Below are positions 17,909 through 26,545 of a DNA stretch of 64,000 bases, piece by piece. The notes beneath the pieces are model-generated. The model made no database searches and was not told the DNA's origin. It saw only the letters and a program-made list of their open reading frames with translations. The stretch covers positions 7,473,526 to 7,537,525 of the forward strand of contig NZ_CP075715.1 in assembly GCF_024584805.1 (NCBI RefSeq), written 5' to 3'. The position numbers and the translations under genes were made by a program. This stretch comes from Streptomyces sp. FIT100 (lineage in GTDB: Bacteria; Actinomycetota; Actinomycetes; Streptomycetales; Streptomycetaceae). Numbering within the stretch: position 1 is the first letter of the stretch; each line of letters starts with the position of its first letter.

Positions 17909-18637
17909 CTAGACGTCGCCGCTGGTGGTGCCCATCTTCAGATCGTTGATCCAGTTGACCTGGTCGGTGTCGGCGACGTTGGAGTCGTACACGCCCCAGC
18001 GGGGCTTGTTGCCCAGGTCGTCCCAGGTGCGCGCGTTATTCCGATCGACGATCAGATTGCCGTCCAGGTACACCTGGAACGAACCGCTCGTCGAGGACTG
18101 CGCGCTGATGCCCAGCTTGATCTTGTGCCAGGCCCCCGGTGTCCAGGCGCCGCTGCCGACGTGGATCCACTGCTCACCGGGCGCCACGTACCAGACGCGG
18201 AGCTGGTTCTCCAGGACCATCATGATCACCGGGTAGTTCTGCTGGTGCTGCTCGCCGGTGCCGTTCGACTTCCACTGGAAGACGGTCGCGGCGTTTCCGG
18301 TACTGGTCATGGACTCCCAGCCCCACCAGTAGGCCCTGCCGCCCGTGAAGGCGTACTCCGAACCGCCGACGCGGACGCTGTGCGCCTCGCAGCGCGTACC
18401 GCCCGCCTTGTTGACGAAGCCGAAGATGTCGCCGCGGCCGTCGCCCCAGTCGGGGATGTAGACGTAGTTCGGGGAGTCGCACAGGACCCCGGCGAACACC
18501 CCGGTGCTTCCGGACGCGTCGCCGTTCCAGATCAGCGAGGCGTGCGCGGGAGTGGCCACGACCAAGGTCATGGCCGCGGCCGCGGCGGCCGTGGGCAGAA
18601 GACGCCGCAGGCGCTTCGTGTGCTTCCGTCCTTTCAC
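17909..18637 (-). CDS. Small secreted polysaccharide lyase, heparin lyase I-like fold
   Basis: 242-aa secreted protein. GTG start at 18637 overlaps the previous stop as GTGA, so it is translationally coupled. Signal peptide to about AHA, then a single beta-jelly-roll domain with FGFVNKAGGTRCEAHSVRV, WKSNGTGEQHQQNYPVIMM and DGNLIVDRNN, matching the Polysacc_lyase (PF14099)/PL13-PL20 type fold. Conserved charged residues (Arg and Glu in TRCEAHS, Lys/Gln-rich strand) are consistent with a lyase cleft. The exact family is uncertain; a plain concanavalin-like lectin is the alternative. Confidence 0.68.
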   Translation of the reverse strand: MKGRKHTKRLRRLLPTAAAAAAMTLVVATPAHASLIWNGDASGSTGVFAGVLCDSPNYVYIPDWGDGRGDIFGFVNKAGGTRCEAHSVRVGGSEYAFTGGRAYWWGWESMTSTGNAATVFQWKSNGTGEQHQQNYPVIMMVLENQLRVWYVAPGEQWIHVGSGAWTPGAWHKIKLGISAQSSTSGSFQVYLDGNLIVDRNNARTWDDLGNKPRWGVYDSNVADTDQVNWINDLKMGTTSGDV

Positions 18638-19827
18638 TGGACGATCACCGCCCACCGGGTGTCGCTGATACCGGTCCTGATGCGGAGCAGCGCGGTGCTG
18701 GTGGTCTGTGTGGCCGCGACGGCCATCGGCAGTTCCGTGGACCAGGTCGCACCCGGTGCCAGTGCCGGCACGTTCCAGTACTTCCAGCTGCCGGAGAAGC
18801 CCGGCGTGCTGTTGAAGCTCTGCATCTGAGTGGCGGGCGTGGTCGCGGTGGAGGTGTTGGTCAGGGTGACCGGGACCGTGGTCGTGGTGCCGCGCGGGAC
18901 GATGCAGTTCCCGCTCGGCAGCGTCGCCGACACCTGGAAGGGGCCGGTGCTGCCGGTGCCGGTGATGACGCCCATCTCGTAGGAGTTCTGCGACACCCAG
19001 GCGCAGGCGTTGGCGTTGTTCGCCGTCGACTCCCATATGACGACGCCGTCCGCCGACGCCTTCACCTTGGCGAACATATGGGCCCAGGCGTTGCCCGGCA
19101 CATACGTCTGGGAGCTGAAGGAGTACGGGTTCACGTACGGGTAGATGGGGTGGTTCGGCGCCATGGCGCGGTCGCGGGCGATGGCGGCATCGAAGTCGGA
19201 GTCCCACGCGGCGAGGGACTGGCCGTCGTAGAAGTAGGCACGCGGTGCGAAGCAGTTGAGCAGGTTTTCGTCGTGCAGATCCTCGATGAGGTCCTGGTTG
19301 AGGGTGAGCCAGTCGTAGCCGTAGTGACAGATCGGCGCCTGCGGGGCGGCGTTGCGGGTCCAGGTGAGCAACGTGCGCCACAGGCCTTGCGCCTTGAGCG
19401 CCGCCTGCCTGTTCGACAACTGGGTCATCTCGATGGCCTCGAAGTCGAGCACGACAGGGGCCGTCGGGTCCCCGCCGAACTGGCTCGCGCCCATGTACTC
19501 CTTGACCTTGGCCTCGTATGTGGCTTGCGAGGGCAGGGTGGTGCTGCCGTTGGAGTAGCAGGCGACGGCGTCGCACGTGTAGGCGAAGACGTCGTAGACG
19601 ACGGTGGCCTTGGTCGCTCCGTACTGGGGGTGGCCCGGCGGGTGGGCGCCGCGCTCGTTGGTGAAGACGGTGAAGCCGGCTGCCGCCGCGCTCGGTGCTT
19701 CCGGGCTCTGCGCCGCCGCGGGTGGGGCCGTGGTCGGCAGGGCAGCGAGGGCGAGTACGGCGGCTACGGCCGCGAGGGGTCTCGCGCACTTGGCGCGAAG
19801 GACGGACAGGGCGTTGCGTCGTTGCAA
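18634..19827 (-). CDS. Secreted TIM-barrel-like protein of unknown activity
   Basis: 397 aa, not confidently recognised. I place the start at TTG 19827 because CAGGAGGA lies six bases upstream. Signal peptide to about PAAAQ. The body looks like a glycosidase barrel: PVVLDFEAIEM at the end of a strand (D-x-E pair), ICHYGYDW, and ADGVVIWES near the last strand. This pattern is reminiscent of, but not proof of, GH56 hyaluronidases. A C-terminal Ig-like domain of about 110 residues follows (VPVTLTNTSTATTP, ALAPGATWSTELP). It sits between the importer genes and two lyases, so a role in depolymerising the same polysaccharide is likely. Confidence 0.6.
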   Translation of the reverse strand: MQRRNALSVLRAKCARPLAAVAAVLALAALPTTAPPAAAQSPEAPSAAAAGFTVFTNERGAHPPGHPQYGATKATVVYDVFAYTCDAVACYSNGSTTLPSQATYEAKVKEYMGASQFGGDPTAPVVLDFEAIEMTQLSNRQAALKAQGLWRTLLTWTRNAAPQAPICHYGYDWLTLNQDLIEDLHDENLLNCFAPRAYFYDGQSLAAWDSDFDAAIARDRAMAPNHPIYPYVNPYSFSSQTYVPGNAWAHMFAKVKASADGVVIWESTANNANACAWVSQNSYEMGVITGTGSTGPFQVSATLPSGNCIVPRGTTTTVPVTLTNTSTATTPATQMQSFNSTPGFSGSWKYWNVPALAPGATWSTELPMAVAATQTTSTALLRIRTGISDTRWAVIVQ

Positions 19828-19876
19828 GGTGTCCTCCTGAGGGGGAAAGCGGCCGCCTCGTCGCGGCCTGCGCTCA

Positions 19877-19920
19877 CCGGCAGGGCCCTCCCGAAAGGGA
19901 GGCGGGGAGGGCCCTGCCGG
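19877..19920 (-). terminator. Intra-operon hairpin after the ABC importer genes
   Basis: Perfect 16-bp arms (19877-19892 and 19905-19920) with a 12-nt loop lie between the binding-protein gene and the secreted-enzyme genes. It could terminate most transcripts or stabilise importer mRNA, giving higher importer than enzyme expression. Confidence 0.8.
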
Positions 19921-19946
19921 GGATCTGGGGGAGGCGGCGCCCGGTG

Positions 19947-21611
19947 TCAGGCCTTCTGGGCGGCCTCGTACTCCTTGGCGTACTCCTCGGCGGCCTGGTC
20001 GCCGCCCTTGGACTTCCAGTCCTTGACGGTCGTGTCCCACTCGGAGAGCGGCTTGCGGCCCGCCACGATCGCCTTGATCGCGTCCTCTCTGACGACCTGC
20101 AGTTCGGACAGCTTGGTGTTGAAGGTCTTGGACAGCAGGCCGACCGACGGGTCGGCGACGCCGACCTCGGCGATCTCGGTCTGGAAGGCGTGGCGGCGCT
20201 TGACCGTCTCGGCGGCTCCCGGCAGGGAACCGGGAAGGAACAGCACCTGCTGCGGGCCGCACAGGTACGTCAGGCCGAGGGTGCCATGGTTGTCCCCGTT
20301 GAGGGCGAACTCGTTCTGCACCGGGCTGCCGTCGGCGCCGCGCTCGAAGTGCGTGCCCTCCACGCCGTACTGGATGAGCTCCCACTCCTTGGTGCCGAAC
20401 GGAGCGGCCAGGAAGTCCAGGATGCGCAGCATCAGCTTGATCCGGTCCTTGGACGCCTTCTTCAGCGCGGTGAAGTAGTCGGCACCGGGAGAGAACCAGT
20501 GGCCGGGCCGGCCGCCGTTGGACGGCTGGAACGGGCGGAGCGTGTCGAGCGTGAAGCCGTCCTTGATCTGTGTGGCGAGGCCGGAGAAGGATGCCTGCGA
20601 GTTGGGGTTGAGGGCGATGACGCCGCTCTGGAAGTCGGTTCCGCCCTGCACCACCTGGGGCTTGTAGACGCCGGCCTTCCACCACTTGGCCATCTGCTCC
20701 AGACCGGCCTTGAACTCGTCGGTGTCCATCGACGGCAGGAACTGGCCGTCTTTGAGCGCCCACTGGTTGGGTGTTCCGTGCACGGGGATCACGGAGTTGA
20801 AGCCGTACGCCCCGGCCGGGTCGGCGGCGAAGGCGAACTTGTTCCTGCCCGTAATCTGCCGCAGTCCCTTCGTGAGGTCGTCGGCGGCGATCCCGCCGAC
20901 CTTCGGGACCCAGATCCCGGCCTGCTTCAGCCGCCCCTGGTTGGCGTAGTAGGAGTGGCCGATCCGGGACCGCTCGGCCGGTACGCGGTACAGCCTGCCG
21001 CCGATGCGGCCTGCGGCCTTCCAGGCGTAGGCGGGGATGGCGGCCAGGTTCGGATATTCCTTGACGGCGTCCCCGGACAGGAACTCGGTCAGGTCCTGGC
21101 ACTTGGCGGCGAGCAGCTCGGTCGGGTTGGGAAGGTTCTGCGAGACGGCGATGATGTCGGGCAGTTCGCCTCCGGCCACCAGCGCCGCGTACTTCTGCGA
21201 GACCTCCATGGCGGGCACGACCTTGAGGTCCAGGTCGACGCCGAGCTCCTTGTTCAGCGCCTGCCACAGCTTGTGCTTGTCCTTGGCGCTCGGCGGGGCA
21301 CCCCAGGTGATGGTCCAGACCGTCACCTTGGAGCCGTCACCCGGCTTCTCGGCGACGGACTGCTTCAGCTCCTTCGGGTAGGAGAGGAAACCGGGCTGCA
21401 CACCCTTGTCGTTCGATGCGAGCTCGGGCCTCGGCGCGTCCGGGTGGGGCACGTACGCAGGCCACGGGGCGAGGTCCTTGCCCACGTTGCCCAGGGAGCC
21501 GCCGGAGCCGCCGGAGGAGGAGCACGCGGACAGCGGGACACCCGTGGCGGCGAGGGCCGTGCCGATGCCGATCGAACGGAGGACGGATCTGCGGGAGAGG
21601 CCAGAACTCAT
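19947..21611 (-). CDS. ABC transporter lipoprotein, oligosaccharide-binding (LplA-like)
   Basis: 554-aa extracellular solute-binding lipoprotein. Start at 21611 with AAGGAG upstream; an upstream in-frame ATG at 21635 lacks a ribosome site. Tat-like SRRSVLRS followed by lipobox VPLSAC. The size and the motifs ADYFTALKKA and LDFLAAPFGTKEWELIQYG are typical of the long LplA/YtcQ-type binding proteins that serve lyase-containing polysaccharide loci. It is encoded after its two permeases (gap 96 bp). Substrate probably the unsaturated oligosaccharides made by the neighbouring lyases. No dedicated ATPase gene is present, as usual where a shared MsiK-type ATPase exists. Confidence 0.9.
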   Translation of the reverse strand: MSSGLSRRSVLRSIGIGTALAATGVPLSACSSSGGSGGSLGNVGKDLAPWPAYVPHPDAPRPELASNDKGVQPGFLSYPKELKQSVAEKPGDGSKVTVWTITWGAPPSAKDKHKLWQALNKELGVDLDLKVVPAMEVSQKYAALVAGGELPDIIAVSQNLPNPTELLAAKCQDLTEFLSGDAVKEYPNLAAIPAYAWKAAGRIGGRLYRVPAERSRIGHSYYANQGRLKQAGIWVPKVGGIAADDLTKGLRQITGRNKFAFAADPAGAYGFNSVIPVHGTPNQWALKDGQFLPSMDTDEFKAGLEQMAKWWKAGVYKPQVVQGGTDFQSGVIALNPNSQASFSGLATQIKDGFTLDTLRPFQPSNGGRPGHWFSPGADYFTALKKASKDRIKLMLRILDFLAAPFGTKEWELIQYGVEGTHFERGADGSPVQNEFALNGDNHGTLGLTYLCGPQQVLFLPGSLPGAAETVKRRHAFQTEIAEVGVADPSVGLLSKTFNTKLSELQVVREDAIKAIVAGRKPLSEWDTTVKDWKSKGGDQAAEEYAKEYEAAQKA

Positions 21612-21707
21612 GGGAACGCGACTCCTTGTGGACATGCCGGACCGAGGTGCCGGAGCTGAGGGGAGGAGATGGGGTGTGGGGGAGTCTGTGGTGCGGGGCT
21701 GGGCCGG

Positions 21708-22646
21708 TCAGCTCTTGATGGCCCCGGTGAGGACACCCTTGGTGAAGTAGCGCTGAACGAAGGGGTACAGGATCAGGATCGGCACCGTCGCCAGCACCAC
21801 CACGGCCATGTTCGTGGTCTGGGGTGCGTAGATCATCTGTTCTTCCACCGCACCCTTGACGTCGATCAGATTGCCGTTGGTGGTGCCGATGACGTAGGTG
21901 CGCATCAGCGCCTGAAGCGGCCACTTGTTGGTGTCGCCGAGGAGCAGCACGGCGTTGAACCAGCTGTTCCAGTAGCTGACGGCGTAGAACAGGCCGACGA
22001 CCGCGATGACCGCCTTGGACAACGGCAGGACGATCGTGCAGAGGATGCGCAGCTCGCCGGCGCCGTCGATCTTGGCCGACTCGAAGAGCTCGTTCGGGAT
22101 GCCCTGGAAGAAGCCGCGCATGACGACGAGGTTGAAGGCGTTGACCAGCACAGGGAGGATCAGCGCCGCGTAGCTGTCGTACAGCCCCAGGCTCTTGACC
22201 ACCAGGAAGGTGGGAATGAAGCCTGCCGGGAAGAGGAAGGTGAACAGGATGCCGATCATGACCGGCTTGCCGCCCACCACACCGGGCCGGGCGAGGGCAT
22301 AGGCCAGCGTCACCGTGCAGAACAGACTGAACAGCGTGCCCGCGATCGTGATCCCGACGGAGACGCCCAGGGCAGTGGTGACCTGGCCTTGTTCGAGGAT
22401 CCGGCCGTAGGCGGCGAAGGTCCACTGCTCCGGCCACAGGGCGTAACCACCGTTGGCGATCACTTGCCGGTCGGGGGCGAAGCTGGTGGCTATCACCGTC
22501 CAGAACGGGACCACGACCACCAGGACCGTGACCACCAGGGCGACAGCCTTCGCTGCCTGGGTGATCGGCTTGGGCTTCTCCTTCCACGCCGGGCGCTCGA
22601 AGCGCTCAGGGGCGGCGGAGGTCTTGTCCTCGAGTGCGAGGCTCAT
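21708..22646 (-). CDS. Carbohydrate ABC permease (LplC/YtcP-like)
   Basis: 312-aa membrane protein with six predicted helices and the permease EAA loop (NELFESAKIDGAGELRI) that docks the ATPase. Start ATG 22646 overlaps the stop of the upstream permease by one base (TGATG), so the two are translationally coupled. It forms the importer with the genes on either side. Confidence 0.92.
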   Translation of the reverse strand: MSLALEDKTSAAPERFERPAWKEKPKPITQAAKAVALVVTVLVVVVPFWTVIATSFAPDRQVIANGGYALWPEQWTFAAYGRILEQGQVTTALGVSVGITIAGTLFSLFCTVTLAYALARPGVVGGKPVMIGILFTFLFPAGFIPTFLVVKSLGLYDSYAALILPVLVNAFNLVVMRGFFQGIPNELFESAKIDGAGELRILCTIVLPLSKAVIAVVGLFYAVSYWNSWFNAVLLLGDTNKWPLQALMRTYVIGTTNGNLIDVKGAVEEQMIYAPQTTNMAVVVLATVPILILYPFVQRYFTKGVLTGAIKS

Positions 22647-23656
22647 CAGCGGTACACCCCCTGCTCGCCCAGCCGGTGGGCGAACTTGTTCGCGGAGAAG
22701 ACGAGGACGGCGCCGATCACGCCCTTGAACAGGGCGGCTGCTGTGGCCACACCCCAGTTCCCGTCCCGGACGCCGTGGAAGTAGACGTAGGTGTCGATGA
22801 CCTCGGCGACGTCAGCGCCGAAGATGTCGCGCTGGAGCAGGATCTGCTCGAAGCCGACGGAGAGAATGTCACCGAGGCGCAGGATCAGCAGCAGAATGAT
22901 CACCGGACGCAGTGAGGGCAGGGTGACGTGCCAGAAGCGGCGCCAGGGCCCGGCTCCGTCGAGCGCGGCGGCCTCGTACAGACCCTCGTCCACCTGGTGC
23001 AGTGCGGCGAGGAAGATGATGGTGCCCCAGCCGCACTCCTTCCAGATCAGCTCGACGACCATCAAGGGCCGGAACGCGTCCGGATTGCCGAAGACGTCGA
23101 TCAGGTGGCCGTCCGTGCCGCCGAACAGTCCGTTGAGCAGTCCGCCCGCGCCGAGCACCTGCTGGAAGAGGGCGACGACGATCACCCATGAGATGAAGTG
23201 CGGCAGGTACACCACGCTCTGCACGAACTTCCGCGCACGTCCCTGGATCAGGCTGTGCAGCAGGAGCGCCAGTGCGAGCGGGATCGGGAAGTAGAACACC
23301 AGCTGCAGAAGCGAGAGCACCACCGTGTTCAGCGCGGCCTGCCAGAAGGCCGCCTCACCGAACAGGGTCTGGAAGTTGGCGAATCCCACCCACTCGCTGT
23401 CGAGGATGCCGATGAACGGCATGTAGTCCTTGAACGCGATCACGTTTCCGAACAGCGCCAGGTACTGGAAGACCAGGAAGTACAGGATGCCGGGAAGCAT
23501 CAGCAGGAGCAGGACCCGGTCCCTGCGGATACGGGACAGCAGGCTCTGCGTGCTGCGGCCCCGCGCGGAGTCGCCGCCGCGGGGTGCGGCGGCCGAGGAC
23601 CCGTACGGTTTCCCGGACTTGCTCGGCGTGGGCGGATCGTCCACGGACACGGCCAT
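22646..23656 (-). CDS. Carbohydrate ABC permease (LplB/YteP-like)
   Basis: 336-aa membrane protein; first gene of the leftward operon. Start ATG 23656 with GAAGGGA. A 50-residue hydrophilic N-terminus precedes helices starting at VLLLLMLPGILYF; the EAA loop is DEGLYEAAALDGAGPWRRF. The paired LplB/LplC layout and the long binding protein define the CUT1 subfamily used for large oligosaccharides. Confidence 0.92.
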   Translation of the reverse strand: MAVSVDDPPTPSKSGKPYGSSAAAPRGGDSARGRSTQSLLSRIRRDRVLLLLMLPGILYFLVFQYLALFGNVIAFKDYMPFIGILDSEWVGFANFQTLFGEAAFWQAALNTVVLSLLQLVFYFPIPLALALLLHSLIQGRARKFVQSVVYLPHFISWVIVVALFQQVLGAGGLLNGLFGGTDGHLIDVFGNPDAFRPLMVVELIWKECGWGTIIFLAALHQVDEGLYEAAALDGAGPWRRFWHVTLPSLRPVIILLLILRLGDILSVGFEQILLQRDIFGADVAEVIDTYVYFHGVRDGNWGVATAAALFKGVIGAVLVFSANKFAHRLGEQGVYR

Positions 23657-23897
23657 GGGTGGTTCCCTTCGATGCGCGTGAGCTGTGCCTGGGCAATCGG
23701 GGCGGCGGGGGCGGAGTGCCGCCTGGCTCGGTGAGGTGCGCGCAGCGGGCATTGGGGGGTGCCCGGAAGCGGCTCGCCGTGCGTTCCGGGCCGGGCTCAA
23801 GGGGAAGCCGGCGGCTCGTCCGGTTGCGGTGCGGGCGGTGATGTCGCCGTCCGGTGCGCCGGCCGTGGAGGCCCTGCAACGGTGCGGCGATGCGCAG

Positions 23898-23925
23898 TTT
23901 TTACGTTCCGCGCGATCGAAGTCAA
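23898..23925 (-). promoter_or_regulatory. Candidate promoter of the ABC importer / lyase operon
   Basis: On the minus strand TTGACT (23920-23925) and TAAAAA (23898-23903) are 16 bp apart, about 240 bp upstream of the first permease. The region is markedly AT-rich for this window. The resulting leader of over 230 nt shows no obvious gene. Confidence 0.55.
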
Positions 23926-23947
23926 GACGTTCGTAACAAACTTTTGA

Positions 23948-23961
23948 AAAACGATCGTTTT
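23948..23961. promoter_or_regulatory. Palindromic operator candidate
   Basis: AAAACGATCGTTTT is a perfect 14-bp palindrome 22 bp upstream of the candidate -35 and 9 bp past the end of the regulator gene. Its AT-rich arms stand out in this GC-rich DNA. It is probably bound by the adjacent DeoR/LacI-type regulator. Confidence 0.55.
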
Positions 23962-23969
23962 GATGTCAC

Positions 23970-25112
23970 TTACAAAGTTTCAAGCCGGGCGCCGCAGGAG
24001 GCGCGCACCCGCAACTCGGGCAGCAGGTCCAGGTGCTGGCGCGGCGACGGAGCGACGGCATCCGCGAACGCCCGCTCGCGGACCCGCTGTTGGAGCAGAC
24101 GCACCGCCGCCTGCCCCACGGCGTACTTGGGCGGGGCCACCGCCGTCAGCGGGAGCTCCGAGAGGGCGGCCACCTCGTCGTCGTAGGCGACCAGGGCGAG
24201 ATCCCGGGGGACTTCGACGCCCCGGTCGCGCAGCAACTGGAGCAGGAGGATCGCGTCGGTGTCGCTGATCACAAGCACGGCGGTGACCTCGCGCTCGCGC
24301 ACCGCGTCGGCCAGTCGGTCGACCGACGCCTCCTGGCGGGCCGGATCGGGGTCCTCGGCGTGGAACTCGATGGCCGCCACCGGGGGCCGGGCCAGACCGA
24401 GTGTGCGCAACGCGGTGTCGAAGCCCGCCATCACCTGCACCCGGGTCGGGCTGTCGCCGGCCACCAGGGCGATGCGCTCGTGGCCGAGCCCTGCCAGTCG
24501 TTCCACCGCGAGGCCGGCCCCGGCGGCGTGGTCGGTGCAGACCCGGTCGAGCCGGGCGGCGCCGGTGCCGGGTGCGCCCCGGCGTTCGACGAGGACGACG
24601 GGGACGCCGAACTCCAGGCCGGGGGAGTCCTGTCCGCTCACGCCGGTCGGCCAGTTGGGGGTGAGCAGCAGCCCTTCGACACCGCTGTCCAGCATCCGGC
24701 CGATCTGGAAGTCGGGACTCTGGGAGTAGCCGGAGAAGCCGAGTACGAGCCGGCCGCCGGCGGCCGCGGCGGCCTCCCCTGCGCCGCGGACGACCTGCTC
24801 GAAGTAGTGCCGGGTGCTGGGCACGACCATGCCGAGCACCGGGCCGGAGGCGGAGGTGGCGGGGGCGGCTGTCGTGTCGGGCACCCCGCGCTCGGCGTGC
24901 TGCAGGCGCTCGGCGGGGGAGGGGGCGTCGGGCCAGGACACGACGCCTCTCGCCCGGTCGACGATGCCCCGGCCCGCGAGGGTGTCGACGTCTCGGCGCG
25001 CCGTCACGGTGGAGATGTCCAGATGGTCGGCGAGTTCGACCAGCCGGACCGTCCCGCAGGACCTCACGAGCTCGATGATCCGCTGATGGCGCTCTTCCAT
25101 CGTGAACCGCAC
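23970..25112 (-). CDS. Hybrid regulator: DeoR-type HTH with LacI-type sensor domain
   Basis: 380-aa DNA-binding protein. GTG start at 25112 behind GGGAGGA. The N-terminus (MEERHQRIIELVR, then LADHLDISTVTARRDVDTL) is a DeoR-family winged helix; from about residue 90 (GPVLGMVVPSTRHYFEQVVRG) to the end is a periplasmic-binding-protein-like sugar sensor as in LacI regulators. Directly upstream of the importer operon and divergent from the dehydrogenase/lyase genes, it is well placed to control both. Ligand probably an oligosaccharide or its breakdown product. Confidence 0.88.
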   Translation of the reverse strand: MRFTMEERHQRIIELVRSCGTVRLVELADHLDISTVTARRDVDTLAGRGIVDRARGVVSWPDAPSPAERLQHAERGVPDTTAAPATSASGPVLGMVVPSTRHYFEQVVRGAGEAAAAAGGRLVLGFSGYSQSPDFQIGRMLDSGVEGLLLTPNWPTGVSGQDSPGLEFGVPVVLVERRGAPGTGAARLDRVCTDHAAGAGLAVERLAGLGHERIALVAGDSPTRVQVMAGFDTALRTLGLARPPVAAIEFHAEDPDPARQEASVDRLADAVREREVTAVLVISDTDAILLLQLLRDRGVEVPRDLALVAYDDEVAALSELPLTAVAPPKYAVGQAAVRLLQQRVRERAFADAVAPSPRQHLDLLPELRVRASCGARLETL

Positions 25113-25217
25113 GGTGTCCTCCCCGAGTCCGGCCGCGCACCCGGCTGCGCACGTGGTGGTGCACTGTCGCGCGGTTTCGTCGCCATGAAGCGATGAGCTT
25201 ACTCATGCTTTCGCAGT

Positions 25218-25239
25218 GAGCGATGTTCGAAGTTCGCTC
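25218..25239. promoter_or_regulatory. Palindromic operator candidate next to the -35
   Basis: The arms GAGCGA and TCGCTC surround a TTCGAA core with two mismatched bases on each side; the 22-bp site directly abuts the -35 at 25240. A weaker ATGAG-CTTA-CTCAT repeat lies at 25194-25207. Both are likely targets of the divergent regulator. Confidence 0.5.
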
Positions 25240-25268
25240 TTGACGATAGAAAGCCCTTTCCCTAGAGT
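25240..25268 (+). promoter_or_regulatory. Promoter of the dehydrogenase/lyase gene set
   Basis: TTGACG (25240-25245) and TAGAGT (25263-25268) are separated by exactly 17 bp, a good housekeeping-type promoter for actinomycetes. It lies 54 bp upstream of the GTG start. Confidence 0.72.
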
Positions 25269-25321
25269 CGCGGCACTCGCCGAGCGCTCATGATTGAGCA
25301 CGCCAAGTCCGAGGAGCCGCC

Positions 25322-26422
25322 GTGCCCGCGCTGACGACCGACCCCGAGGAGCCCTTGCTCCCGGCCGCACCGGCGACACCGGCCCCGCTGGGCCCGCCGG
25401 CTCCGCAGCCGCGGCCACGTCCACGCGTACTGCTCGCGATGGACCCCGCCATGGAGCCGCGGCTGCTCACCGGCCGCACCCGCGCCGAACTCCACCGCGT
25501 CGCCGATCCGGTGCCGGCCCTCGTCGTCGACGACTTCTCCCGGCCGGCAGCGGCCGCGGCGCTGCGCGAGACCGAGGTGCTGTTCACCGGCTGGGGCTGC
25601 CCGCGCATCGACGAAGCGGTGCTCGCCGCCGCACCGCGGCTGCGCGCGGTGGTCCACGCCGCCGGCTCCGTACGCGGGCACATCACCGACGCCTGCTGGG
25701 ACCGCGGCATCGCCGTCTCGTCGGCCGCGGCGGTCAACGCCCTCCCGGTCGCCGAATACACCGTCGCCACCGTCCTGCTCTCCAACAAGCGGGTACTGGA
25801 GGCCCGCGAGGAGTACCGCACGCACCGCGGGGAGAAGCGCAACTGGCGTGCGGAGTTCCCCGCAGTCGGCAACTACCGCCGCACCGTCGGGATCGTCGGC
25901 GCCTCCACCATCGGCCGCCGCGTCATCGAACTGCTGCGCCCCTACGACCTGGACGTCCTCGTCCACGACCCGTTCCTCGGTCCGGCCGAGGCCACCGCCC
26001 TGGGCGTGCGCAAGCGGGAACTCGACGAACTGTGCCGCGCCTGCGACGTGGTGAGCATCCACGCCCCCGAACTGCCCGGGACCCGGCGGATGATCGACCG
26101 GCGCAGGCTCGGGCTGATGCGGGACGGCGCCACGCTGATCAACACCGCGCGCGGCTCCCTCGTCGACCAGGACGCGCTCACCGACGAACTGGTGGCGGGC
26201 AGGCTCCGGGCGGTCATCGATGTGACCGAGCCCGAGGTCCTGCCCGCCGGATCACCGCTGTACGACCTGCCCAACGTTCTGCTCACCCCCCACTTCGCCG
26301 GTTCGTTCGGGAACGAACTGCACCGCATGGCGGACTGCGCCGTCGCCGAACTCGGCCGTTACGCCGCCGGGCTGGCCTTTGCCCATCCGGTGCTGCGCGA
26401 GCGCCTCGACCGCAGCGCCTGA
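25322..26422 (+). CDS. D-isomer-specific 2-hydroxyacid dehydrogenase
   Basis: 366-aa NAD(P)-dependent oxidoreductase, cytosolic. GTG start with GAGGAG six bases upstream. A Pro-rich 30-residue N-terminus precedes the fold. The Rossmann segment is TVGIVGASTIGRRVIELL; NTARGSLVDQDAL carries the catalytic arginine, VTEPEVL the glutamate and LTPHFAGS the histidine. The glycine motif reads G-A-S-T-I-G rather than the commoner G-x-G-x-x-G. It leads a rightward gene set with a secreted lyase and is likely to process a keto or hydroxy sugar acid derived from uronate. Confidence 0.88.
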   Translation: MPALTTDPEEPLLPAAPATPAPLGPPAPQPRPRPRVLLAMDPAMEPRLLTGRTRAELHRVADPVPALVVDDFSRPAAAAALRETEVLFTGWGCPRIDEAVLAAAPRLRAVVHAAGSVRGHITDACWDRGIAVSSAAAVNALPVAEYTVATVLLSNKRVLEAREEYRTHRGEKRNWRAEFPAVGNYRRTVGIVGASTIGRRVIELLRPYDLDVLVHDPFLGPAEATALGVRKRELDELCRACDVVSIHAPELPGTRRMIDRRRLGLMRDGATLINTARGSLVDQDALTDELVAGRLRAVIDVTEPEVLPAGSPLYDLPNVLLTPHFAGSFGNELHRMADCAVAELGRYAAGLAFAHPVLRERLDRSA

Positions 26423-26545
26423 ATCCGTACCCACGCGGTGTCAGGCCCCTCGACGCACCGCACGCCGCCGCACCGCGCGCGCACCGCCGTACCGCCGTAC
26501 CCATGCCCTGACGTACCGACGCAGCCACGTCACCTGGAGCCAGCC

